NCBI RefSeq assembly: GCF_001486505.1
Contig: NZ_LN909065.1
Span: 124,001-188,000, forward strand
Source: Paenibacillus rubinfantis
Lineage (GTDB): Bacteria > Bacillota > Bacilli > Paenibacillales > Paenibacillaceae
DNA: 64,000 nucleotides
Direction of reading: 5' to 3'
The translations under genes were made by a program, and so were the position numbers. The notes beneath the pieces were generated by a model. It was not told where the DNA came from, made no database searches, and saw only the letters and a list, made by a program, of their open reading frames with translations. This document shows, piece by piece, positions 17,142-26,536 of the stretch; the stretch's first letter is position 1; each line of letters begins with the position of its first letter.

Positions 17142-18968
17142 TTACATGACCCGCTTGAACAGCTTCTCCAGATCATAGGTGGAAAAGGAGACGATGATCG
17201 GACGCCCGTGTGGGCAGGTATACGGCTGTTTACAGGCACCTAGCCGCCGGATTAGTGTGTTCGCTTCCTCCGGTGTCAGCTTTTGGTTCGCTTTGATGGA
17301 TGCTTTGCATGACACCATCGTGGATGATGCCTCGCGCAGCTTCGCCAGGTCGATCGCCCGTTCGCTCAGCACCCATTCGGCCATCTCCTCGATGATGCTT
17401 GCCTCTTCCCCTTGCGGGAACCAATACGGATGAGCGACCACGCGGAAAGTGTTGCCGCCGAAAGGTTCCAGCACGACCCCCACCTGTTCGAACCAATGCA
17501 GCCGGTCCTGCAGCTTGGCACTGTCTGACGGCGTAAATTCCAGCGTGATCGGAATCAACAGCTCCTGGGAAGCATCGGCCGGTCGGCCAAACTTTTCATA
17601 GTAATACTCGTAATTCACGCGCTCGTGCGCGGCGTGTTGGTCGATTAAATACAACCCCTGATCGTTCTGGGCGATCAGGTAGGTGCCGTGATGCTGTCCG
17701 ATCAAGGACAGCTCGGGGAACGCCGGAAGCTCCGGCGCCGCCTCCGGCGAGCCGTACAACGCTTCCGGCATCTCTTGCAGCCGCGTAGGTGGCAGCGGCT
17801 GCCGTTCGCCGCCGCCTCCGTAGGCGGCGTTGGTTTGGCCAAGCCCGCTCTGCGGCTTGGCCGGGGTTGGCGGGCCCCGCTCCGCGCCTAGAGGCGGCGC
17901 GGGGAAGTGGAACTGCTCCTGGATTACGGAGCGGTTCGGGCCTTTCCCGATCGTCTGACGCACGACTTGCGGGATCAGGACCTGGCCGTTTAACACGGCG
18001 CGTACGCTGTTCTCCACAAAGCCGTTCAGCTCCGGCTCCTTGCTGAAGCGCACCTCCAGCTTGGCAGGGTGTACGTTCACATCGACCAGGGAAGGATGCA
18101 TGTCCAGCATGAGCACCACCAGCGGATAGCGGTTAATCGGCAGCAACGTGTGATATGCGCGCAAAATGGCCTGATGCAGCCCCGGATTGCGAATGTATCG
18201 CCCGTTCACGATCGTCGACATTCCGCTGCGATTCGACCGCGCCAGATCGGGGCGACCAATAAACCCGGTTATCCGGTAGTCGAGGTCCTCCGCTTCAATC
18301 GCAACCATTCCTTTGGAGGCGTTCACGCCGTAAATCGACGCGATCACCTGCAACAAGTCGCCGCCTCCCGGGCTTTGCAGCAGCGTATTGCCGTTATGCC
18401 GCAGCGTAAAGGCGATTTCGGGGTGCGCCAATGCCTGCCGATACATCACATCGGAGATATGTCCCAGTTCCGTCTGGATCGTCTTCATATACTTCAGCCT
18501 TGCCGGGGTATTGTAAAATAATTCCTTCACCGAAATATCCGTTCCTTGCGGAGCAGCGATATCCTCGTTTAGCTTCAGCGAGCCGCCTTCGATTTCAATC
18601 ACGCGTCCAAGCCCCGTGTCGTTGCTGGAAGACACAAGCCGGACCTTGGCGACGGCGGCGATACTCGGCAAGGCTTCACCGCGAAATCCGAGGCTGCGGA
18701 TCTGGAACAGATCGCGGCCGGAGGTAATTTTGCTGGTCGCATGGCGATAAAAAGCCGTCTCGCAGTCCTCCGGTTCGATGCCGGAGCCGTTATCGGTGAC
18801 GCGGATCAGCTGAAGACCACCTTCTTCGACGGCAACTTCGATTTTCGTTGACCCTGCATCGATCGCGTTCTCCACCAATTCTTTAACCACCGACGCCGGG
18901 CGCTCCACCACTTCCCCGGCCGCAATCTGGTTGGCGATATGCTCGTCCAAAATTGCGATTTTTGCCAT
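17142..18968 (-). CDS. mutL: DNA mismatch repair protein MutL
   Basis: A 608-residue protein of the endonuclease-bearing MutL type. The N-terminal GHKL ATPase is complete: ELVENAIDAGSTKI, DNGSGI, and GFRGEALPSIAAV. A Pro/Gly-rich linker covers about residues 345-410. The C-terminal nuclease domain has DQHAAHERVNYEYYYE (metal-binding DQHA(X)2E(X)4E motif), ACKQPYTCPHGRP and related zinc ligands. It nicks the new strand after MutS recognises a mismatch. GGGAGG precedes the ATG. It is separated from mutS by 507 bases of repeats, more than in most relatives. Confidence 0.97.
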   Translation of the reverse strand: MAKIAILDEHIANQIAAGEVVERPASVVKELVENAIDAGSTKIEVAVEEGGLQLIRVTDNGSGIEPEDCETAFYRHATSKITSGRDLFQIRSLGFRGEALPSIAAVAKVRLVSSSNDTGLGRVIEIEGGSLKLNEDIAAPQGTDISVKELFYNTPARLKYMKTIQTELGHISDVMYRQALAHPEIAFTLRHNGNTLLQSPGGGDLLQVIASIYGVNASKGMVAIEAEDLDYRITGFIGRPDLARSNRSGMSTIVNGRYIRNPGLHQAILRAYHTLLPINRYPLVVLMLDMHPSLVDVNVHPAKLEVRFSKEPELNGFVENSVRAVLNGQVLIPQVVRQTIGKGPNRSVIQEQFHFPAPPLGAERGPPTPAKPQSGLGQTNAAYGGGGERQPLPPTRLQEMPEALYGSPEAAPELPAFPELSLIGQHHGTYLIAQNDQGLYLIDQHAAHERVNYEYYYEKFGRPADASQELLIPITLEFTPSDSAKLQDRLHWFEQVGVVLEPFGGNTFRVVAHPYWFPQGEEASIIEEMAEWVLSERAIDLAKLREASSTMVSCKASIKANQKLTPEEANTLIRRLGACKQPYTCPHGRPIIVSFSTYDLEKLFKRVM

Positions 18969-19044
18969 TGCTATTCCCTCCCGTACTCCGTACTCTCCCG
19001 TTCTCCCGTAGCTAAACCCCTACGTTTGATAAATCCTTACCTGC

Positions 19045-19130
19045 ACCGCTTGCCTGTAACTCTAACGCTGATGAGCAACGCTATTTAGGCAAAATCCGGC
19101 GTGTAACATTTCTAACGACGCTGAGCAACG
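19045..19130. repeat. Pair of short imperfect repeats between mutL and mutS
   Basis: GCTGATGAGCAACGCTATTT (about 19058-19087) recurs as CGCTGAGCAACGCTATTT near 19112-19130, each preceded by TAACnCTAACG-like bases. The region 18969-19475 holds no credible gene. Similar GCGTTAG-type words recur up to about 19250, which suggests short palindromic intergenic repeats. Confidence 0.5.
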
Positions 19131-19284
19131 CTATTTCCACCAAGATCCCTGATTTCACCCCTAAAACGGGCAAATAAGCACTGTGGCAAGCGTTAAAATG
19201 ACAATAAGACGTTTTAGGCCGACTTAAGACTTCTCACAAGCGTTAGCGGTCTAGGAAGGCCCGGGAAGGTAAATGTTGAAGGTT

Positions 19285-19412
19285 AGTCCGACCTTACCTT
19301 GAACTTACCTTGACCATACCTTGTTACTTTGACCATACCTGGTTACCTCGACCATACCTTGAACTTACCTTGAACTTACCTTGACCTTACCTTGTTACCC
19401 CGACCTTACCTA
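19285..19412. repeat. Degenerate 11-bp minisatellite between mutL and mutS
   Basis: The plus strand reads as a string of 11-base units such as ACCTTACCTTG, AACTTACCTTG and ACCATACCTTG, interrupted by three 8-base units (TTACTTTG, TTACCTCG, TTACCCCG). About a dozen units are visible, and decayed CCTAACCTTATCTTG-like copies continue to about 19470. No reading frame is kept. It sits in the mutS-mutL intergenic space. Confidence 0.8.
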
Positions 19413-19475
19413 GTCCATTCCTAACCTTATCTTGCCCGTGTCCTAATCTTGCCCTGCCCCAGCCAACTTACCTTC

Positions 19476-22262
19476 CTACAAATCCTTCGCCTTCATCTTC
19501 AATTCGTTCACCAATTGCATCGCTTGCAGCGGTGTCATGTTCATCAAATCGGCGTTTTTGATTAGGTTGATGATCGTTCGTGTACCCGGATCTTCCGGTG
19601 CTTGGACGGTCGTCTTCGCTGGAACCGGTGGCTCTTCATCGCCAAAAATCGAAAGCTGCACTACCGGCCCGCCTTCAGCAGCAAGCGGCTCCGCCACGGC
19701 TTCCGCCGAAACCGCAGCTTCCTCCGCCGCGATCGCCTCAGTTGCCGCCTCTGTCACTGCGGTCTCCCGCACAACCTGAGCAGCTTGAGCAGCCTCCTCC
19801 TTCGCTTGCGGGCGGACCAGCAGCGAAGAAGCCGCAGCACCAACCGCAACCCTCCCGCCATCAAGCAGCGGGCTTTGCTCCTCCAGCCCCTTCAGCAGCC
19901 CGTAGGCCCGGCCGATGATCTCCTCCGGCAAGCCGGCCAGTCGCGCACAGTAGATACCGTAGCTGGTGTCGGCCGCACCGGGGATCAGCTTGCGCAGGAA
20001 ATGCACTTTGTCGCCGCTCTCCTGCACCGCCATGCTGTAGTTGTTTAGCCCGCGGAGGCTGTGCTCCAGGTGAGCAAGCTCGTGAAAATGCGTCGAGACC
20101 AGCGCCTTACAGCCGATCCGGTCATGCACATATTCGATCACGGCTTGCGCGATCGCCATCCCTTCGCTGGTCGACGTCCCGCGGCCCAGCTCGTCGATGA
20201 TGATCAAGCTGCGCGGGGTCGCCTTCTCCGTCATAATTTGAATGTCGGCCATCTCCACCATAAAGGTGCTTTGCCCGCCGATCAGATCGTCCGCCGCCCC
20301 AATCCGCGTGAAGATACGGTCCACTAACGGAATCTCCGCTTTGGCCGCCGGAACAAAGCTGCCGATTTGCGCCAGGATCGAAATAAGCGCGACCTGCCGC
20401 ATGTACGTGCTTTTCCCAGCCATGTTCGGTCCCGTGATCAGCAGGATGCTGGCATCGTCCTTGCGAAGCGATGTACCGTTGGCGATAAACGCCGAATCCT
20501 TCATCACGGATTCAACCACCGGATGCCGTCCTTGCTCCACGACGAGGTCGTAGCCGTCGGTCAGCTGTGGTTTGACAAATCTGTTGTCCGAAGCCACCTG
20601 CGACAACGAACGCAACACGTCGATTTCGGCGATTTGCTCGGCAAGCTTCTGTAAGCGCGGAATGTCCTGAGCGATCCGTTCGCGCAGTTCGTTAAACAAC
20701 GCGTACTCCAGATCGACCATCTTCTCCTCGGCTTCGAGAATCAGCGCTTCCTTCTCCTTCAACTCCGGCGTGACGAAACGCTCGGCATTCGCCAGCGTCT
20801 GCTTCCGTTCATACCGGCCTTCCGGCAGCGCGGCCAGGTTCGCCCGCGTCACTTCAATATAGTATCCGAACACTTTGTTGTAGCCGATCTTCAGCGATTT
20901 AATCCCGGTCGCTTGCCGTTCGGCCGCTTCCAGCTCGGCGATCCAGCGTTTGCCGTTCACTCCGGCTTCTCGCAGCTCGTCCAACCGCTCATGGAACCCG
21001 GCTTTGATGATGCCTCCATCTCGTACCGAAACCGGCGGATCGTCAGCGATGGCCCCATCGATCATCCCGGCCAAATCTGCGCACTCGTCCATACTCAAGG
21101 CGATCCGCTGCAGCGTCGATGAGGCCGACCCCGCGCACAGCTCCTTGATCGCCGGCACTTGAAGCAGCGACGTCTTCAAGGCAACCAGATCCCGCCCGTT
21201 GGCGTTGCCGAAGGCGACGCGGCCCACCAACCGCTCCAAGTCGTAAATGTCTTGCAGCGCACCCCGCAGATCCTCGCGCAGGATAAAAGCGCCGTGCAGA
21301 TGCTCCACCGCCTCCAAACGCTCCTCGATCCGCGATTTCTGCAGCAGCGGCTTATCGATCCAGCGACGCAGCAGCCTGGAACCCATCGACGTTTCCGTTC
21401 GGTCGAGCAGCCATAGGAGCGATCCCTTCTTCGAGCGCTCACGGACCGTTTCGACCAGTTCCAGATTCCGCCGCGTAAACGGGTCCAAAATCATAAAATG
21501 CTCCGGCTCGTAAGCCGATATTTTCGTCAATTGGCCAAGCGAGCGTTTCTGTGTTTCGCTTAAATAGCCGACAAGGATTGCAATATTATCGCGACGTTCC
21601 GGCTCTAAGCGGATCCACTCCGCTTCGCCGAACAGCGAACGCCCCGTCTCTTCTTTCGTTTTAACCCATGGCGTATACACCACCGGCTTGCCGATCGCTG
21701 CAGCTTGTCCGGCAATCCAATCCAGCAACTCTGCATCCCCGATAATCTCCGCCGGATCGTACAATCCGATTTCGTCACGCAGCCACTCTCGGTTCGACGG
21801 TGCGGACGTCGCGTACAACTCCCCGGTGGAAAGGTCGCAGGCCGCCAAGGCCATCAGGCCCTGCCGTTCAGTGACCGAGACGATGTAGTTGTTCGTCCGT
21901 TCGCCGATCGTTTTCCCTTCCATAATCGTCCCCGGAGTGATGACCCGGACGATTTCGCGCCGGACCATCCCTTTCGTCTGCGACGGGTCTTCCATCTGCT
22001 CGCAGATCGCCACTTTGTACCCTTTTTCAATCAGTCGGTGAATATAATTGTCGGCCGAATGGTAGGGAACGCCGCACATCGGAATTTTCTCCTCGGCGCC
22101 CCCGTCCCGTCCGGTCAGCGTAATTTCCAGCTCTTTGGCGGCCAGCACCGCATCCTCGAAGAACATTTCATAGAAATCGCCCAGCCGGAAAAACAGAAAC
22201 GCGTCCTGCGCTTCCGCCTTTATCCGTAGATACTGCTCAATCATCGGCGTGTAGGTAGCCAT
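19476..22262 (-). CDS. mutS: DNA mismatch recognition protein MutS
   Basis: A 928-residue MutS, about 70 longer than the Bacillus protein. The mismatch-reading motif FYEMF is near the N-terminus (LFFRLGDFYEMFFEDA). The ATPase has Walker A ITGPNMAGKST, Walker B LIIIDELGRGTS and the STHFHEL loop. An Ala/Glu-rich insertion lies at about 810-870, followed by QLSIFGDEE, a good match to a beta-clamp binding motif, and a C-terminal helical tetramer-like segment. GGAGGGG precedes the ATG. It is followed by mutL after a repeat-filled gap. Confidence 0.97.
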   Translation of the reverse strand: MATYTPMIEQYLRIKAEAQDAFLFFRLGDFYEMFFEDAVLAAKELEITLTGRDGGAEEKIPMCGVPYHSADNYIHRLIEKGYKVAICEQMEDPSQTKGMVRREIVRVITPGTIMEGKTIGERTNNYIVSVTERQGLMALAACDLSTGELYATSAPSNREWLRDEIGLYDPAEIIGDAELLDWIAGQAAAIGKPVVYTPWVKTKEETGRSLFGEAEWIRLEPERRDNIAILVGYLSETQKRSLGQLTKISAYEPEHFMILDPFTRRNLELVETVRERSKKGSLLWLLDRTETSMGSRLLRRWIDKPLLQKSRIEERLEAVEHLHGAFILREDLRGALQDIYDLERLVGRVAFGNANGRDLVALKTSLLQVPAIKELCAGSASSTLQRIALSMDECADLAGMIDGAIADDPPVSVRDGGIIKAGFHERLDELREAGVNGKRWIAELEAAERQATGIKSLKIGYNKVFGYYIEVTRANLAALPEGRYERKQTLANAERFVTPELKEKEALILEAEEKMVDLEYALFNELRERIAQDIPRLQKLAEQIAEIDVLRSLSQVASDNRFVKPQLTDGYDLVVEQGRHPVVESVMKDSAFIANGTSLRKDDASILLITGPNMAGKSTYMRQVALISILAQIGSFVPAAKAEIPLVDRIFTRIGAADDLIGGQSTFMVEMADIQIMTEKATPRSLIIIDELGRGTSTSEGMAIAQAVIEYVHDRIGCKALVSTHFHELAHLEHSLRGLNNYSMAVQESGDKVHFLRKLIPGAADTSYGIYCARLAGLPEEIIGRAYGLLKGLEEQSPLLDGGRVAVGAAASSLLVRPQAKEEAAQAAQVVRETAVTEAATEAIAAEEAAVSAEAVAEPLAAEGGPVVQLSIFGDEEPPVPAKTTVQAPEDPGTRTIINLIKNADLMNMTPLQAMQLVNELKMKAKDL

Positions 22263-22335
22263 GATTCCCCTCCATTTACCCCTGCGCTATCAGGTCTTTC
22301 ATAGAATCCTATTATACCAGAAAAGGGCAGCGCGG

Positions 22336-23820
22336 TTATGAAGGATTTTGCAGCTTCCAAGCGGGGCGAATATCCACGCTTTCGTCCCAAGCGCGACCGG
22401 ACTGAATGGCTTCAAGCAGCGGAGCGACATACCCTCGGTAACGGGAATAATCGGGAACGCCTTGGATATCGGCCAGCAATCGGGGGACCTCCTCGCGGAG
22501 CGGCTGTTTGCGGCCAGTGTAAAACGCCGTCCAAACTACGTCCCTCTCCAGCGGCCTCGCATGGAGACGGTCCACGTTCTCAATGATTAAACACGCTAAC
22601 GCTACAACCCCCTTGGTGACAAGCGGGGAGATCAGGAAGCTGGGCAAGGTGCGATACTCAAAGCCGCCATACTCCTTGATGCGGAAATCGCCAAGGAACC
22701 CGTATTTCGGCCGGCGAGGCGCGCTTCGCGGATCCTCCAGCACCGCCAGCAGCAGCGCCAAGTAGTTGTCGAGCGTTCGTAGCAGCTCGGGGGTTAAAGC
22801 GATTCCGCTAAAATGCAGGTGTCCGCCCAGCGGAAAACCGCGCTGCGGCATCGCTCCCGCCTGCCAGATCAGCCCGCGATCTTCGATGGAGGCGCGGGCT
22901 TCGCGGAACGCGTGCAGCAGATGGACGATCACATCGCGCGGCTCCTTGCCAGGCCTTGGCCGGAGCTCGGCCAGCGGAAACAAGCGCTGCCCGCGATAAC
23001 GCAGCACGTCGCAGCCCGCTTCGCCGTGAAACTGGAGGTAACGTGAGGCAGGGACCACCTTGCCGTGGGTTGAATCAAACAGCAAAAACTCGGGGTCCAT
23101 CCCGATCAGCCGCTCCGCTGCCGACTCCCGCAGCTTCTCTTGCTCCTCCAAGGTTTCCCGCATGGCACGGGCGAACCCGGGCACCGCTGCGCTGCCGAAG
23201 TCCGAGGCGGGGGTGACGGCATCTACCGTAAACCGCCCTTCCTCTCCGGCCGAAATCACCACCTCGCCAAAATCAAGCCCAACGGCGTATAAGGCCCGAA
23301 TAGCCGTACTTGTCAGACGTTTATGTAGCGGCGAGTCCGGGGACAGCGGTTCGCTCCGGAGCGGGAGCGTCTGCCCGGCTTGACTAAGCGGCCGAATCTC
23401 CCACGCCCGCAAGTGGAACACGGTAACGGCAAAGCGACGCGTGTAGGACGGGACAGCAGTTCGGACCGCATCGGCGCTCCGTTCCAGGGTCGTCGGCTTA
23501 AGTCCGGCCGCTTCGAGACGCCGACGCCAATTTTCCAGCGATCCCTTGGGCCGCCCCAGCACGATCTCCTGCACCGGGCCGCCCCAATCGGCTTCCTCGG
23601 GGCCATAGCGGATCCATTCCGCAGCTTCCGAAGCAGGTTGGGCAAACCGTCTTCCAGAATAGGCCCCTCCAGATGGCGACCTGCCGGACGATGCCGGTCC
23701 TTTCAACACCCGATAGGGTCCTCCCAAACGCTCCAACGCCTGCAGCAGGCGGCTTTTAAACGCACCGGAGCCCAGACGGATTTTCAGTACAAGGTGCTCC
23801 TCCTTCACCACCGAGTTCAT
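22336..23820 (-). CDS. Putative amidoligase (COOH-NH2 ligase-like) protein
   Basis: A 494-residue protein. About residues 240-430 match the pattern of the glutamine-synthetase-fold COOH-NH2 ligases: GMDPEFLLFD, FPLAELRPRPG, GFPLGGHLHFSG and KEYGGFEYRTLPSFL. An upstream segment around 185-215 (LYAVGLDFGEVVISAGEEGRFTVDAV) resembles the end of an ATP-grasp domain but with a diverged metal-binding end. No signal peptide is seen. Such enzymes join carboxyl and amino groups in peptide modification. It lies between mutS and cotE, behind the cotE terminator. The start is uncertain: the ATG at 23820 has a close GACAGGGG, and AAGGAGGAG lies inside the frame. Confidence 0.65.
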   Translation of the reverse strand: MNSVVKEEHLVLKIRLGSGAFKSRLLQALERLGGPYRVLKGPASSGRSPSGGAYSGRRFAQPASEAAEWIRYGPEEADWGGPVQEIVLGRPKGSLENWRRRLEAAGLKPTTLERSADAVRTAVPSYTRRFAVTVFHLRAWEIRPLSQAGQTLPLRSEPLSPDSPLHKRLTSTAIRALYAVGLDFGEVVISAGEEGRFTVDAVTPASDFGSAAVPGFARAMRETLEEQEKLRESAAERLIGMDPEFLLFDSTHGKVVPASRYLQFHGEAGCDVLRYRGQRLFPLAELRPRPGKEPRDVIVHLLHAFREARASIEDRGLIWQAGAMPQRGFPLGGHLHFSGIALTPELLRTLDNYLALLLAVLEDPRSAPRRPKYGFLGDFRIKEYGGFEYRTLPSFLISPLVTKGVVALACLIIENVDRLHARPLERDVVWTAFYTGRKQPLREEVPRLLADIQGVPDYSRYRGYVAPLLEAIQSGRAWDESVDIRPAWKLQNPS

Positions 23821-23849
23821 CCCCTGTCATCGTTAGTGGTTTTTCGAAA

Positions 23850-23879
23850 AATAAATAAAAAGAGGGCAGCCGCCCTCTT
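23850..23879 (-). terminator. cotE terminator
   Basis: AAGAGGGC-GGCT-GCCCTCTT followed by TTTATTTATTT on the minus strand, about 85 bases after the cotE stop. Confidence 0.85.
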
Positions 23880-23962
23880 CGACGACGCCCCTGCCGCATA
23901 TGCTACACTGTAGACTGAAACCTGTGGTACTCACCCATCTGCCCGTTTGCTTCCAACACGAA

Positions 23963-24508
23963 TCACAGTTCGTCGTCGAGGAGATCCGGATCCAAATCTT
24001 CATAATCGCCGAGCTCGGAGCCAAAATCGTAATCCTTGTCTTCGATGCCGCTGCTCGGCACCACAAGGACGTTTAACTTTGTTTCGGCAACCAGTTCCAC
24101 CGCGAACTCGCGTTCCACCCGAATGGATACGCGGCCGTCCCCCGAGACCGTAGCTTCGACGGTGCTGGGTTCCTGCGTGGCTTCAGCGGCCACTTCCACC
24201 GTCGACGAACGGTGTCTGGAATCCAGATAGCTCAGCGGAACATTCTCGACGTAAGATACCGTTTCCTTGGCGACCTCGGTCTGCGAGTTCTTGTCGTACG
24301 AATACCAGATGTTAATATCGTAAGTACCAATAACTTCAATTCCGTCTCCCGCAGCGACCGCTTCGTACTGGTGGTTGATGATCCAGGCCCCCAGGATGCT
24401 CGACGGTTTATGAGGGGGAGTCACGGTATGTGTTACGGTAGAGAACTTACGACCTTTTCCGCAGATCGCTTTCGTGATGATCTCTCTACTTTGATATTTC
24501 AATGACAT
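23963..24508 (-). CDS. cotE: Outer spore coat morphogenetic protein CotE
   Basis: A 181-residue protein that assembles the outer spore coat in Bacillus. It begins MSLKYQSREIITKAICGKG, followed by HTVTPPHKPSSILGAWIINH, YEAVAAGDGIEVIGTYDINIWYS and SYLDSRHRSS, and ends in a strongly acidic tail (DYEDLDPDLLDDEL). Length matches Bacillus CotE. The ATG at 24508 has GGAGGAGG upstream. The order cotE-mutS-mutL is conserved in Bacillus, with the amidoligase-like gene inserted here. A sigma-E-like promoter lies 30-60 bases upstream. Confidence 0.95.
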   Translation of the reverse strand: MSLKYQSREIITKAICGKGRKFSTVTHTVTPPHKPSSILGAWIINHQYEAVAAGDGIEVIGTYDINIWYSYDKNSQTEVAKETVSYVENVPLSYLDSRHRSSTVEVAAEATQEPSTVEATVSGDGRVSIRVEREFAVELVAETKLNVLVVPSSGIEDKDYDFGSELGDYEDLDPDLLDDEL

Positions 24509-24540
24509 GTTAGAACCTCCTCCATACATCATTCAATAAA

Positions 24541-24570
24541 AGTGTATGCAGGACATTCGTCTAGGGTGAC
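24541..24570 (-). promoter_or_regulatory. Sigma-E-like promoter of cotE
   Basis: On the minus strand CATACACT (24541-24548) resembles the sigma-E -10 (CATACA-T), and GTCACCCT (24563-24570), 14 bases upstream, shares the GTCA of the -35. B. subtilis cotE also has a sigma-E promoter. Confidence 0.45.
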
Positions 24571-24572
24571 AA

Positions 24573-25568
24573 CTATTTTATCGGCGCCTGATTTCGTTTG
24601 CGCACCCGATTTGCCGCCATTCGAGGAATGGGGGCTTTATTTTTTTTGGAAACGGCTAAATATAAGGAAAGTTCCCGGCACAGCTGCAAGATGGCTGAAC
24701 GCATTTCAAATTCCTCCCGAGTGGAGGGCATCTCCATTTTCTTGAACTCCTCCTCCAGCTCCGCTAACATCTGCTCCGTAATCCCCGTATACTCCTCTTG
24801 ATTCACATCCACGCTAAGCCGGTCAAACAACACCGCTACAAATTCGCCTTGCGGTATGCGCTGATACACTTGAGAAATCAGCTCCAGCATCCCTTCGATC
24901 CGGCTTAACTGCTCCTTGCGCATGATGAAATAAGCCGTCCATGCCTCGTTGGGTGAGATCATCTGATTTTCAGCCGCCCGCTTAGCGAGCACGTAACCCT
25001 CGTCGATCATACGGGCCACATCGGTGAGCTCTTTCCCGTCCCACAGGCGATACGGATCGCGCAGCGAAGCGGCGATTTCCTGAAAAATCCGCGAAAACAA
25101 AGCGTCTACATCCCGCCGAGTGTCCAGCAGCTTGTCTTCCGTCTTGGGCATGTACAGAAAATTAACGACCATCGCCGAACCCAGCCCGATGATCAATAAC
25201 TCCACCTGGGTCAGCAGCACGTGCCAGGAGATTTCCGCACCGCCAAACACGCGAAACACGACGACGGAGCTGGTAACGATACCTTCCTTAAATCCCGCTC
25301 GAGCGATCAACGGGAACGCGATGAGTATGTAAAAAGCCAGGACCCAAATATGAAACCCGAGGAAGTAGAACACTCCAAAAGCCAACAACAGTCCCAATAT
25401 CGAAGCGAAAAACCGTGCCGAGATCGAAGCCAGGCTGCGCTTGCGCGTGACGTCCACCCCGAGAATCGCAAGCAATCCCGCGGAGTTGGCGCCAGCCACC
25501 CCGGCAAAATCCGCAATAAATATGGCCATTAACGTAGCGACGGCTGTTTTGATGACTCGAAATCCCAT
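24573..25568 (-). CDS. DUF939 / aromatic acid exporter family membrane protein
   Basis: A 331-residue integral membrane protein of the FUSC/ArAE-like YqjA group. The N-terminal half (about 1-150) has four to five hydrophobic helices (TAVATLMAIFIADFAG, FFASILGLLLAFGVFYFLG, VELLIIGLGSAMVVNFLY). The soluble C-terminal half (about 160-331) is helical with coiled-coil-like EL/EE runs and ends in a basic tail. Family members are proposed efflux proteins for aromatic acids; the substrate is unproven. AGGGTGGG precedes the ATG. It ends just before cotE and may carry that gene's promoter. Confidence 0.8.
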   Translation of the reverse strand: MGFRVIKTAVATLMAIFIADFAGVAGANSAGLLAILGVDVTRKRSLASISARFFASILGLLLAFGVFYFLGFHIWVLAFYILIAFPLIARAGFKEGIVTSSVVVFRVFGGAEISWHVLLTQVELLIIGLGSAMVVNFLYMPKTEDKLLDTRRDVDALFSRIFQEIAASLRDPYRLWDGKELTDVARMIDEGYVLAKRAAENQMISPNEAWTAYFIMRKEQLSRIEGMLELISQVYQRIPQGEFVAVLFDRLSVDVNQEEYTGITEQMLAELEEEFKKMEMPSTREEFEMRSAILQLCRELSLYLAVSKKNKAPIPRMAANRVRKRNQAPIK

Positions 25569-25686
25569 GAAAACCCACCCTTTTTGTCGAAACCGATCTA
25601 TGAAAATATCCTACTTGATTTCATGCTTCCATACAATGCCATTCTTCCTTGCGCAAGCACCTCACCAACCCATCGCCAGGTCACGC

Positions 25687-25710
25687 AAAAAAGGGAGCGT
25701 TATCGCTCCC
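25687..25710 (-). terminator. Terminator overlapping the 3' end of the ABC permease gene
   Basis: GGGAGCG-ATAA-CGCTCCC followed by six T on the minus strand. The stem overlaps the last codons and stop of the permease gene. Confidence 0.85.
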
Positions 25711-26533
25711 TCACCAGCTTCCGTTCGAGATAGACGACCATCTGGTACATCGCCGTCGCCACAATCGCAATGATGACGAGGCTCGACAACACCAGCGTAA
25801 AGTTAAACACCTGAAACCCGTAGACGATCAAGTATCCGAGGCCGATCTTGGCGACGAGGAATTCCCCAACGATCACGCCAACCCAGGCCATGCCCACGTT
25901 CACCTTCAACGTAGAGACGATGGTGGGGAACGAAGCCGGAAGGATCGCCTTCACAAACACGTCACGCCGAGATCCGCCAAACGTGCGAATCACCTTAACC
26001 AGGTTGGCGTCTACTTCATTAAAGCTGTTGAACACAACCAACGTGGTGACAATCACGGTAATCGACAGCGTTGTAACGACAATGGCTGTGAAGCCGGCGC
26101 CAAACAGCACGATAAAGATTGGACCCAACGCCACCTTTGGCATGCTGTTGAATACGACCATGTAGGGGTCCAGCACGCGGGACAGAAACGGCGACCACCA
26201 GATCAGGACGGCTAATAAGGTCCCGATCAGCGTGCCGAGCAGAAAACCCACCGCCGTTTCCCCTACTGTCATCGCCAGATGCGGCCACAGTTCCCCGCTG
26301 ACCGCATCCTTGACGATTTGCCGTCCCACCTTCGACGGGTAACTGAAGATCAGCACATCAATCCATCGCAGTTGGCCCGCGAGCTCCCAGCATCCGATGA
26401 ATAACACGAGGATCAACGCCTGAACGCTCACCACATAGTTGCTCATGCGTCGTTTGCGTTTACGGTACAAGCGCCATTTCTCTTGCAGCCAGGCTTCCTG
26501 GTTGTCGGCCGGTTTGGTTACCGATTGCGCCAA
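25700..26533 (-). CDS. ABC transporter permease (SsuC/TauC/ThiX type)
   Basis: A 277-residue inner-membrane permease with about six helices. The EAA loop is seen in VIRTFGGSRRDVFVKAILPASFPTIVSTL. This is the BPD_transp_1 family that imports sulfonates, nitrate, taurine, bicarbonate or thiamine precursors. The start is TTG with GGAGGG upstream, 3 bases after the stop of the ATPase gene, so translation is coupled. Its partners are the ATPase and binding protein upstream; together they form a complete importer. Confidence 0.88.
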   Translation of the reverse strand: MAQSVTKPADNQEAWLQEKWRLYRKRKRRMSNYVVSVQALILVLFIGCWELAGQLRWIDVLIFSYPSKVGRQIVKDAVSGELWPHLAMTVGETAVGFLLGTLIGTLLAVLIWWSPFLSRVLDPYMVVFNSMPKVALGPIFIVLFGAGFTAIVVTTLSITVIVTTLVVFNSFNEVDANLVKVIRTFGGSRRDVFVKAILPASFPTIVSTLKVNVGMAWVGVIVGEFLVAKIGLGYLIVYGFQVFNFTLVLSSLVIIAIVATAMYQMVVYLERKLVRER

Positions 26534-26536
26534 GGG

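Noticed and set aside
19285..19470. Direct repeats resembling a CRISPR array
   Set aside because: Units are only 8-11 bases and adjoin with no spacers; no cas genes are present.
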